Assembly (NCBI GenBank): GCA_003162595.1
Contig: PMNJ01000240.1
Location: 584-8,163 of the forward strand
Source of the DNA: Bacteroidales bacterium
GTDB lineage: Bacteria > Bacteroidota > Bacteroidia > Bacteroidales > VadinHA17
Direction of reading: 5' to 3'
Length of the DNA stretch: 7,580 nt
Part shown: in pieces, positions 1 to 5,517 of the stretch
Numbering within the stretch: the stretch's first letter is position 1
How the letters are laid out: each line of letters opens with the position of its first letter
The notes under the pieces: model-generated
What the model was told of the DNA's origin: nothing
Databases searched by the model: none
Seen by the model: only the letters and a program-made list of their open reading frames with translations
Position numbers and translations under genes: made by a program

Positions 1-798
1 ATATGTCATCTTAACCTTCATAAAACATTCGCCATTCCTCATGGAGGTGGCGGCCCGGGTATGGGCCCTATACTTACAAATGATAAGCTGGCTGAGTTCC
101 TTCCTTCCCACCACTTTGTTAAAACAGGAGGAAGTCATGGAATAACTGCTGTGTCAGGTGCTCCTTTCGGAAGCGGGCATATACTTACTATTTCTCATGC
201 CTATGTGATGATGATGGGTTCCTACGGCCTGACTCTGGCTACAAAATATGCCATACTAAATGCTAATTATATTGCTGCATCATTAAAGAAATGGTTTAAG
301 ACTTTATATACAGGAACAGAAGGGTTTGTCGCACACGAAATGATACTCGATTGCAGAAATTTTAAAACAGAAGCAGGTATAACCGAAGCAGATATAGCCA
401 AGAGGTTGATGGATTATGGATTTCATGCACCTACTCTTTCATTTCCGGTTCATGGAACCCTCATGGTGGAGCCGACTGAATCAGAGTCACTTCAGGAACT
501 TGATAAATTTATCAGCGCAATGAAATCGATCTGGAATGAGATCGAAGAAATAAAAAGTGGCAAGGCAGATAAAATGGATAATGTCTTACATAACTCGCCC
601 CATACTGTTTTTGTTGTAACAGCTAATGAATGGAATCATACCTATGATCGACAGAAAGCCGCTTATCCACTTAATTGGGTTGTAGAGAATAAGTTCTGGC
701 CCGCTGTCGGACGTATTGATGATGGTTTTGGTGATCGTAACCTGATTTGTACATGTGATCCGATTGATCTGTACAGGCAGAAGGTACTAAAGAAATAG
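1..798 (+). CDS. gcvP: Glycine dehydrogenase (decarboxylating), P protein, C-terminal part (5' truncated by window)
   Basis: P protein of the glycine cleavage system. It decarboxylates glycine with PLP and passes the aminomethyl group to the lipoyl arm of the H protein in the cytoplasm. Frame 1 is open from base 1, so the gene begins upstream; 265 residues are visible and the first ATG at 61 is internal. The first visible residues contain the PLP-lysine motif HLNLHKTF (Lys at bases 22-24), directly followed by the glycine-rich loop PHGGGGPGMGP. Further family blocks follow: GSHGITAVSGAPFGS, a HEMILDCR segment, GFHAPTLSFPVHGTLMVEPT, and the C-terminal KFWP..GR.DD..GDRNL.C.C. About 257 residues follow the PLP lysine, which fits the long single-chain GcvP rather than the shorter GcvPB subunit. 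The domains look intact up to the TAG stop. The next gene follows on the same strand after about 40 bp, so co-transcription is possible. Confidence 0.97.
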   Translation: MCHLNLHKTFAIPHGGGGPGMGPILTNDKLAEFLPSHHFVKTGGSHGITAVSGAPFGSGHILTISHAYVMMMGSYGLTLATKYAILNANYIAASLKKWFKTLYTGTEGFVAHEMILDCRNFKTEAGITEADIAKRLMDYGFHAPTLSFPVHGTLMVEPTESESLQELDKFISAMKSIWNEIEEIKSGKADKMDNVLHNSPHTVFVVTANEWNHTYDRQKAAYPLNWVVENKFWPAVGRIDDGFGDRNLICTCDPIDLYRQKVLKK

Positions 799-839
799 AA
801 AAGGTTGGAGTGAGCTTAAACAACAGAACCCTCGAAATA

Positions 840-893
840 ATGAAAAAGTTCTTCATATTTATCATCCTCTTTGTATTGGTTTTAACTTCTTGT
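840..893 (+). other. Lipoprotein signal peptide and lipobox
   Basis: This stretch encodes MKKFFIFIILFVLVLTSC: two lysines, a 12-residue hydrophobic core, and the lipobox LTSC whose cysteine (residue 18) would be lipidated and become the mature N-terminus. It is the main reason to place the start of the oxidoreductase at 840 instead of at the upstream GTG. Confidence 0.85.
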
Positions 894-2237
894 GGAACAG
901 GTGGCTCCAGAAAACCAGCTGCCAAATTAGGTACTTCAATGGAAAAAACCTATCAGGTAAAATTGATTACAGTGGATCCGGGGCATTTTCATGCAGCTCT
1001 TGTGCAGAAAACAATGTATGCTCAGGTTTCTCCCGACGTGCATGTTTATGCGCCACAGGGACCCGATTATCTGCAACATCTCGAAAGAATAAAAGCCTAT
1101 AACGAAAGGCCTCTTAATCCCACTAACTGGAATGAAATTGCATATACAGGTCCTGATTTCTTTGAAAAGATGCTTTCTGACAAAGCAGGGAATGTTGTGA
1201 TTTTATCGGGGAATAACAGGAAAAAGGCCGAATATATTACAAAATCAATTAATGCCGGTCTGAATGTACTTGCAGATAAGCCAATGATAATCAGTCCAGA
1301 GGATTTTCCCGTTCTGGAAGCAGCTTTTAAAACTGCAGGGGAAAAGGGAGTTCTCTTATATGACATTATGACTGAGAGATATGAGGTGACTACAATTCTT
1401 CAGAAACTTTTATCACAAAATACCAGGATCTTTGGCGTATTAATAAATGGAAGCAAGGAAGAGCCGGCCGTAACCAAAATTAGTGTACATCATTTCTCAA
1501 AGGTTGTTTCGGGAAGTCATGTGCTTCGTCCTGCCTGGTATTTTGATGTTCAGCAACAGGGTGAAGGGATTGTTGATGTAACAACACATCTTGTTGATCT
1601 TATACAATGGGAATGTTTCCCTGAACAAATTCTAAACCCATCAGACATAAAGATGGTAAACGCAAAAAGGTGGCCGACCCTTATCTCGCAAGAAGAGTTT
1701 AAGGGAGTTACCGGATTGGATGATTTTCCCGGTTATCTTGAGAAAGATGTAAAAGACGGGAAACTGAATGTTTTTGCAAATGGGGAAATGGTCTATCAGG
1801 TTAAGGGGATTTTTGCAAAGGTTTCTGTGGAGTGGAAATACCAGGCTCCTCCAGGAGGAGGTGATACACACTACTCAGTAATGCACGGCACGAAATGTGA
1901 TCTGGTCATCCATCAGGGAGTTGAGGAAAAATTCCTGCCCACATTATATGTAAAAAGCATAAATGGGATAAAAATGAATAAGTTCGCTTCAGAATTAAGA
2001 GAAGCTGTTAAAGCATTGCCTTATGATAGTCTTCAGATAGAAGCCGTAAATACTTCCACCTTTAAGATTATTGTTCCTGAAAAGTACAGGGTGAGTCATG
2101 AAGAGCATTTTGGTCAGGTTACAGCGAAATTTCTTGAATATCTGAAAGCAGGAAAATTGCCGGAATGGGAAGTGCCGGGAATGATCACAAAATACTTTAC
2201 AACAACCAGTGCGCTGAAACTAGCAAATGGAAAATAG
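840..2237 (+). CDS. Gfo/Idh/MocA-like oxidoreductase, predicted lipoprotein
   Basis: A 465-residue protein with an N-terminal Rossmann-like half and a C-terminal domain of the putative-oxidoreductase type seen in Bacteroidota; the substrate is unknown. The ATG at 840 is chosen over the in-frame GTG at 810 because it gives a clean lipoprotein signal: MKK, hydrophobic residues 4-15, then lipobox LTSC with Cys18. Neither start has a good Shine-Dalgarno. Visible landmarks are ITVDPGHFHAALVQK (residues 43-57) where a GxGxxG motif would normally sit, ADKPM (145-149, equivalent to the family's EKP with Lys147), YDIMTERYE (174-182), and GEGIVDVTTHLVDLIQW (241-257), matching the family's Gly-rich D...H..D helix (Asp246, His250). 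The signal is Sec/lipoprotein type without twin arginines. No acidic residues follow the lipidated Cys, so a surface-export signal is not evident and a periplasm-facing location is inferred. Family placement is firm; enzymatic activity is not established. Confidence 0.85.
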   Translation: MKKFFIFIILFVLVLTSCGTGGSRKPAAKLGTSMEKTYQVKLITVDPGHFHAALVQKTMYAQVSPDVHVYAPQGPDYLQHLERIKAYNERPLNPTNWNEIAYTGPDFFEKMLSDKAGNVVILSGNNRKKAEYITKSINAGLNVLADKPMIISPEDFPVLEAAFKTAGEKGVLLYDIMTERYEVTTILQKLLSQNTRIFGVLINGSKEEPAVTKISVHHFSKVVSGSHVLRPAWYFDVQQQGEGIVDVTTHLVDLIQWECFPEQILNPSDIKMVNAKRWPTLISQEEFKGVTGLDDFPGYLEKDVKDGKLNVFANGEMVYQVKGIFAKVSVEWKYQAPPGGGDTHYSVMHGTKCDLVIHQGVEEKFLPTLYVKSINGIKMNKFASELREAVKALPYDSLQIEAVNTSTFKIIVPEKYRVSHEEHFGQVTAKFLEYLKAGKLPEWEVPGMITKYFTTTSALKLANGK

Positions 2238-2257
2238 GCTCAAAGGCACATTAGTAG

Positions 2258-2297
2258 TTACGCCCTTGTGCCATTGCACCTTTACATCGTTACACCG
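2258..2297. repeat. Five tandem degenerate 8-bp repeats abutting the ddl stop codon
   Basis: Reading in steps of eight from 2258 gives ttacgccc, ttgtgcca, ttgcacct, ttacatcg and ttacaccg, consensus TTRYRYCN. TT is kept in all five units and the seventh base is C in all five. The next octamer (2298, ttattcaa) contains the ddl stop codon (complement strand) and has lost the pattern. The array fills most of the 60-bp gap between the convergent oxidoreductase and ddl genes. The pattern is seen directly; its origin and role are unknown. Confidence 0.6.
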
Positions 2298-3269
2298 TTA
2301 TTCAAACATATTCTCAACGGCCATGGAGTATAATTCTTCAAGCGTTATCCCGGCAGCTGCAGCTTCTTTCGGCACAAGGCTTTCTTTCGTCATTCCCGGC
2401 ACAGTATTTATCTCAATAAAAAAAGGCTTATCACCAACGACTATAAAATCGACCCTGACAATTCCCTTGCATCCAAGGAGATCATATACAAACTTACTTA
2501 TTCTTTGTATCTCAGTGGTGACCGATGGAGGGATGTCAGCCGGTGCAATTTCATCTGATTTGCCAGGAGTGTACTTTGCCTCATAATCGAAAAATTCATT
2601 TTTGCTGATAATCTCAATAAGTGGAAGAACGATAGTTTTGCTTTTAGTTTTCATAACTCCGCATGCAACTTCACGTCCGGACATAAAAGCTTCAATAAGC
2701 ACCGCATCACTCTCTTTAAATGCTGTTTCAATCGCAGGCAACAATTCTTCTTTCGTTTTCACCTTGGTAACACCAATACTGGAACCGCTTTCATTGGGTT
2801 TTACAAAACATGGTAGTCCTGTTTGCCTGATTATATTTGCCTGATCAATATTGTTACCTTTTCTTATCAGAACAGCTTCAGCCATAGCAATACCATATTC
2901 TTTCAGAAAGAGTTTGCATGCCTGTTTACTGAATGTAAGTGCCGAGCAGAATGCACCACAGCTTGTGTATGGAATACCTATCATGTCGAAGTACCCCTGA
3001 AGCAAACCATTCTCACCCGGGGTACCATGAATTGCAATAAATACTCCATCGAATTTTATCTTATTATTGTCGGGTATCAGACTAAAGTCATTCTTGTCAA
3101 TATTATGATAACGACCCTTCTGATCTTCCCAATACCAGTTGGATCCATGGATTGTAATTATATAAACTACATATTTCGAGGATAAAATTTTGCCTACTTC
3201 CTCAGCACTCTTTACAGATATTTCAAACTCAGAGGAATCGCCACCGGCTGCAATTGCAATAGTCTTCAT
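2298..3269 (-). CDS. ddl: D-alanine--D-alanine ligase
   Basis: Cytoplasmic ATP-grasp ligase joining two D-alanines for the peptidoglycan stem peptide; at 323 residues it has normal family length. By comparison with E. coli DdlB, the key residues are present: Glu14 in the N-terminal GGDSSEFEIS loop (DdlB Glu15), HGTPGENGLLQG at 81-92, KPNESGSSIGV at 157-167 (the Ser150 region), EAKY with Lys232 and Tyr233 (Lys215/Tyr216), Arg272 and Asp274 in VRVDF, and the Mg-binding Glu286 and Asn288 in EINTVPGMT. Retention of the Tyr216 equivalent and the absence of VanA-type omega-loop features point to D-Ala-D-Ala rather than D-Ala-D-lactate synthesis. The start ATG gives the standard MKTIAIAAGG beta-strand opening; no Shine-Dalgarno precedes it. 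The gene stands alone rather than in a division and cell wall cluster, convergent with the oxidoreductase and divergent from lemA. Confidence 0.96.
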   Translation of the reverse strand: MKTIAIAAGGDSSEFEISVKSAEEVGKILSSKYVVYIITIHGSNWYWEDQKGRYHNIDKNDFSLIPDNNKIKFDGVFIAIHGTPGENGLLQGYFDMIGIPYTSCGAFCSALTFSKQACKLFLKEYGIAMAEAVLIRKGNNIDQANIIRQTGLPCFVKPNESGSSIGVTKVKTKEELLPAIETAFKESDAVLIEAFMSGREVACGVMKTKSKTIVLPLIEIISKNEFFDYEAKYTPGKSDEIAPADIPPSVTTEIQRISKFVYDLLGCKGIVRVDFIVVGDKPFFIEINTVPGMTKESLVPKEAAAAGITLEELYSMAVENMFE

Positions 3270-3288
3270 ATTTTGTACAAATATTGAT

Positions 3289-3296
3289 CAAAAATA
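3289..3296 (-). promoter_or_regulatory. Candidate -7 element for ddl
   Basis: On the minus strand this reads TATTTTTG, matching the Bacteroidota -7 consensus TAnnTTTG, about 19 bp upstream of the ddl ATG. That would give a very short leader. No convincing -33 TTTG is found at the expected distance, and the surrounding DNA is AT-rich, so a chance match is possible. Confidence 0.35.
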
Positions 3297-3365
3297 GTCA
3301 TTTTAAATATTTAATAAATGCAGAAGAAACAGTTATTAAGATATTACTTCCTCATTATTTTAATT

Positions 3366-3442
3366 TACCCCCTTCCCAGCCTTCCCCCACGGGGGAAGGA
3401 GGTTGACTACCTTTCCCCCTTGGGGGAAAATGAAAGGGGGTA
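3366..3442. repeat. Nested inverted repeat: outer stem enclosing two C5/G5 hairpins
   Basis: The outer arms pair over 9 bp (3366-3374 TACCCCCTT with 3434-3442 AAGGGGGTA). Inside are two perfect hairpins: 3380-3388 CCTTCCCCC with 3391-3399 GGGGGAAGG, and 3412-3419 TTTCCCCC with 3422-3429 GGGGGAAA, each with a 2-nt centre. All three stems share a CCCCC/GGGGG core. The whole element can be drawn as a three-way, cloverleaf-like fold on either strand. It stands out as G/C tracts inside very AT-rich DNA. It resembles a small non-autonomous repeat (REP/MITE-like), but no transposase is nearby. A terminator role is less likely because it lies at the 5' side of both neighbouring genes. Confidence 0.75.
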
Positions 3443-3473
3443 TAAATAATGTAAGAAAAAATTGGACTATAAG

Positions 3474-3490
3474 GTCTGTGAACCTCTGTG
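3474..3490. repeat. Imperfect CTCTGTG direct repeat
   Basis: Two 7-mers, GTCTGTG (3474-3480) and CTCTGTG (3484-3490), lie 10 bp apart and are separated by AAC. This looks like the remnant of a short tandem repeat next to the hairpin element. Only two copies remain, so chance cannot be excluded. Confidence 0.35.
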
Positions 3491-3539
3491 TAATAAAAAT
3501 TTATTATAATTTGAGTGTAGTATTGACCTTCAGATATAT

Positions 3540-3547
3540 TACCTTTG
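3540..3547 (+). promoter_or_regulatory. Candidate -7 element of the lemA cassette promoter
   Basis: TACCTTTG matches the Bacteroidota sigma-ABfr -7 consensus TAnnTTTG exactly and lies 25 bp upstream of the lemA ATG. Possible -33 partners are TTG at 3523-3525 (spacing a little short) and TTTG at 3510-3513 (spacing a little long), so the upstream half is weak. No other promoter-like match is seen before the three-gene cassette. Confidence 0.45.
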
Positions 3548-3572
3548 GTTGAAATTTTAAAAATTAATTATA

Positions 3573-4175
3573 ATGAAAAGAGGTTGTTTGATTTCGATAA
3601 TAGTAGTTGCTTTTCTGGCGCTTATTGTTTTAGCGGTGGTTCTTTGGGGAACAAAAGTTTACAACGGAATGGTTACCATGCAGGAGTCTGTTACAAGTCA
3701 ATGGGGCAATGTAGAGACTGCCTATCAGCGCAGATCCGATCTCATACCTAATTTTGTAAATACTGTTAAGGGTGCTGCCAATTTTGAACAAACCACTCTG
3801 ACTCAGGTTATTGAGGCCAGATCGAAAGCCACATCGGTCACAATTGATCCTACTAAGATGACGGCCGCAAACATGCAACAATTTCAACAGGCACAGGGAC
3901 AATTATCCTCGGCGCTCTCAAGACTGATGGTTGTGGTTGAAAAGTATCCCGAACTAAAAGCCACGCAGAATTTCAGGGATCTCCAGGTAGAACTTGAAGG
4001 AACAGAAAACAGAATATCGGTGGAAAGAAAGAAATTCAATGATATTGCTTTAACATATAATACTTATATCAGGAGGTTTCCTCAGAACTTTCTTACAGGA
4101 ATGTTTTCATTCCAGATTAAGCCATATTTTGAGGCTGAAAAAGGTGCTGAAAAAGCTCCGGAAGTTAAATTTTGA
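3573..4175 (+). CDS. lemA: LemA family membrane protein
   Basis: A 200-residue LemA protein. Residues 1-4 (MKRG) are positive and cytoplasmic, residues about 5-26 form one transmembrane helix, and the rest is a helical domain expected outside the membrane. Family landmarks are YNGMVTMQESVTSQWGNVE (30-48), the signature YQRRSDLIPNFVNTVKG (51-67), a Gln-rich helix around 97-112, and the C-terminal block from YPELKATQNF to RRFPQN (125-172). The molecular function of LemA is not settled. In many bacteria the gene sits beside TPM-domain genes, as here. The ATG is preceded by A/T-rich sequence without a Shine-Dalgarno, common in Bacteroidota. It is the first gene of a same-strand set with 20-bp gaps, so co-transcription with the next two genes is likely. 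Length and motifs are complete. Confidence 0.95.
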   Translation: MKRGCLISIIVVAFLALIVLAVVLWGTKVYNGMVTMQESVTSQWGNVETAYQRRSDLIPNFVNTVKGAANFEQTTLTQVIEARSKATSVTIDPTKMTAANMQQFQQAQGQLSSALSRLMVVVEKYPELKATQNFRDLQVELEGTENRISVERKKFNDIALTYNTYIRRFPQNFLTGMFSFQIKPYFEAEKGAEKAPEVKF

Positions 4176-4195
4176 AATTTATTCATACAAAATAA

Positions 4196-4633
4196 ATGAA
4201 AGCTTCATCGTTCTTTACTAAAGAACAACAGGCTCAGATCCTTGCATCAGTCAGGGAGGCTGAATTGGAAACTTCAGGCGAAATAAGAGTACATATAGAA
4301 TCGTCGCTGAAAGGCGACGTTCTCGACAGAGCAGCATGGCTCTTTAAAAAGCTGGGAATGCATAATACTGCTGAGCGCAATGGTGTTTTGTTTTATCTCG
4401 CAGTGAACGACAAAAAGTTTGCAATCATTGGTGACGCCGGGATAAATGCAAAAGTTCATGCAGGTTTCTGGGATGATGTAAGCGAACTGCTTAAGAAAGA
4501 TTTCAAAGAGGGGAAGTTCACAGAAGGCCTTTCAGAAGGAATTTTGCTTGCCGGGAAACATCTTAAAATCCATTTCCCTCACAGATTGGATGATGTTAAC
4601 GAATTGCCTGATGAAATTTCATTTGATAAATAA
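4196..4633 (+). CDS. Small TPM-domain protein without signal peptide
   Basis: A 145-residue protein made almost wholly of one TPM domain (TPM_phosphatase fold, shared with plant TLP18.3 and YgcG). Visible landmarks are EAELETSGEIRVHIE (22-36), the core strands RNGVLFYLAVNDKKFAIIGD (61-80), the FKEGKFTEGLSEGI helix (103-116), and a conserved-looking tail, FPHRLDDVNELPDEISF (127-143). There is no signal peptide or membrane segment, so it is predicted to be cytoplasmic, unlike the TPM protein encoded next. Members of the fold have been reported as acid phosphatases or photosystem assembly factors, but none of that transfers safely here. It lies 20 bp after lemA and 20 bp before the membrane TPM gene. 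The ATG is preceded by AT-rich sequence only. It probably works with LemA and the downstream protein; the biochemical role is unknown. Confidence 0.9.
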   Translation: MKASSFFTKEQQAQILASVREAELETSGEIRVHIESSLKGDVLDRAAWLFKKLGMHNTAERNGVLFYLAVNDKKFAIIGDAGINAKVHAGFWDDVSELLKKDFKEGKFTEGLSEGILLAGKHLKIHFPHRLDDVNELPDEISFDK

Positions 4634-4640
4634 ATAAAAA

Positions 4641-4645
4641 GGGAG
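4641..4645 (+). promoter_or_regulatory. Shine-Dalgarno-like GGGAG before the membrane TPM gene
   Basis: GGGAG lies 8 nt upstream of the ATG at 4654. It is the only recognisable Shine-Dalgarno-like site in the three-gene cassette, whose other two starts have only A/T-rich leaders, and it supports this ATG as the start. Confidence 0.5.
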
Positions 4646-4653
4646 TAACTATA

Positions 4654-5466
4654 ATGATAAGAAAAAGTTTGTTTTTGCTGACCCTTTCGGCTTTATTTTG
4701 CATAATCTCTGTTAACCGGGTTTTTTCACAGGATATTCCTGAACGACCAAATCCTCCTAGGTTAGTGAACGATTTTGCCGGGATGCTTAAGGCCGAAGAA
4801 GTTAACATGCTCGAACAAAAGCTTGTTGCTTTCAGCGATTCCACTTCTAATCAGATCGCTGTTGTTATCGTTCCATCACTGGGTGGATATGATAAAGCGG
4901 ATTATGCACAGCGTCTCGGAGAGAAATGGGGAGTCGGGCAGAAAGGACGGAATAATGGTATACTTATTTTGATTAAACCAAAAACAGCAGATTCAAGAGG
5001 TGAGGTACAGATTTCCACAGGGTATGGAGTTGAAGGACCTATTCCCGATTTGACATGTGCTGAAATTGTTGATCGTGAAATTTTGCCTGCCTTCCGTAAT
5101 GGAGATTATTACGGTGGATTAAACAGTGCCACAAATACACTTATGTCACTGGCAAAAAGGGAATTTTCTGCTGCAGATTATAGTCACAGGGCAAAGAAGA
5201 GTGGAGGTAAAAACATCCCCTTTGGTCTTATTATATTTATTGTGTTCATCATTATAGCAATGGCTTCCAGGGGTTCCGGCGGATCTAATAATAAACATAT
5301 CAGTACGGGCGGATTGCCTTTCTGGATGCTTATGGGTATGATGAATTCAGGAAGAGGTTCAAGTGGAAGCTGGGGCGGATTCTCAGGTGGCGGTGGTGGA
5401 GGCGGCGGCTTCGGCGGCTTTGGTGGAGGCAGCTTTGGTGGTGGTGGCGCTGGCGGCAGCTGGTAA
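4654..5466 (+). CDS. TPM-domain membrane protein with glycine-rich C-terminus (YgcG type)
   Basis: A 270-residue envelope protein. Residues 1-25 form a Sec signal peptide (MIRK, hydrophobic core, likely cleavage after VFS). Residues about 36-170 are a TPM domain with the landmarks VNDFAGML (38-45), GQKGRNNGILILI (95-107), GYGVEGPIPD (123-132) and NGDYYGGL (149-156). Residues about 188-204 form a transmembrane helix. The tail is low complexity: 21 of the last 30 residues are Gly, punctuated by Phe and Ser, ending GGSW, a tail style I know from YgcG-family proteins. The charged stretch HRAKKSGGK just before the helix is more basic than the residues after it, so the orientation of the tail is not obvious. 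It is the last gene of the lemA cassette and convergent with rluD; no clear terminator follows. The domain assignment is firm, but the function of the family is unresolved. Confidence 0.93.
   Translation: MIRKSLFLLTLSALFCIISVNRVFSQDIPERPNPPRLVNDFAGMLKAEEVNMLEQKLVAFSDSTSNQIAVVIVPSLGGYDKADYAQRLGEKWGVGQKGRNNGILILIKPKTADSRGEVQISTGYGVEGPIPDLTCAEIVDREILPAFRNGDYYGGLNSATNTLMSLAKREFSAADYSHRAKKSGGKNIPFGLIIFIVFIIIAMASRGSGGSNNKHISTGGLPFWMLMGMMNSGRGSSGSWGGFSGGGGGGGGFGGFGGGSFGGGGAGGSW
5375..5463 (+). repeat. GGN-codon low-complexity tract encoding the Gly-rich tail
   Basis: The 3' end of the membrane TPM gene is a run of GGN codons broken by Phe and Ser codons. Gly codon third positions vary among T, C and A, so the tract appears selected for protein composition rather than being a recent microsatellite expansion. 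It is markedly more GC-rich than its surroundings and produces a long proline-rich open frame on the opposite strand that is not a gene. Confidence 0.7.
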
Positions 5467-5517
5467 CCAGAATTAATTGCCGTTGGCTTTAGAGGCGATT
5501 CAAAATATAAAAACGAT

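Larger units (their letters stand above)
3270..3572. other. 303-bp divergent intergenic region between ddl and lemA
   Basis: No coding region is credible here. The region holds, left to right: an AT-rich stretch next to ddl with a possible ddl promoter; a 77-bp nested inverted repeat (3366-3442); a short imperfect CTCTGTG direct repeat (3474-3490); an AT-only stretch; and a candidate lemA promoter (3540-3547). It is by far the longest non-coding stretch in the window and separates two oppositely transcribed units. Confidence 0.8.

Noticed and set aside
810..839. GTG start for the oxidoreductase, 10 codons upstream of the chosen ATG
   Set aside because: It would place MSLNNRTLEI before a perfect lipoprotein signal peptide, and no properly spaced Shine-Dalgarno supports it (the GGAG at 807-810 overlaps the GTG itself).
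2245..2272. Possible terminator: GGCACA pairing with TGTGCC
   Set aside because: The stem is only 6 bp with a 16-nt loop and no T-run follows on either strand; it is better explained as part of the octamer repeat region.
2227..2586. 119-residue plus-strand open frame starting inside the end of the oxidoreductase gene
   Set aside because: It runs antisense to ddl, which has full motif support; its translation is low in recognisable structure.
2298..3269. VanA-like D-alanine--D-lactate ligase (glycopeptide resistance)
   Set aside because: The EAKY tyrosine typical of D-Ala-D-Ala ligases is kept, and no vanH or vanX partner lies nearby.
3497..3512. AT-only inverted repeat AAATT/AATTT as an operator
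   Set aside because: A 5-bp A/T palindrome in very AT-rich DNA is expected by chance, and nothing ties it to a regulator.
3545..3751. 68-residue open frame overlapping the lemA start
   Set aside because: It is a frame shadow over the lemA signature region, with no independent start signal or recognisable domain.
5467..5517. Bidirectional terminator between the convergent TPM membrane gene and rluD
   Set aside because: The only pairing seen is a 3-bp GCC/GGC stem with no adjacent U-run, which is too weak to call.
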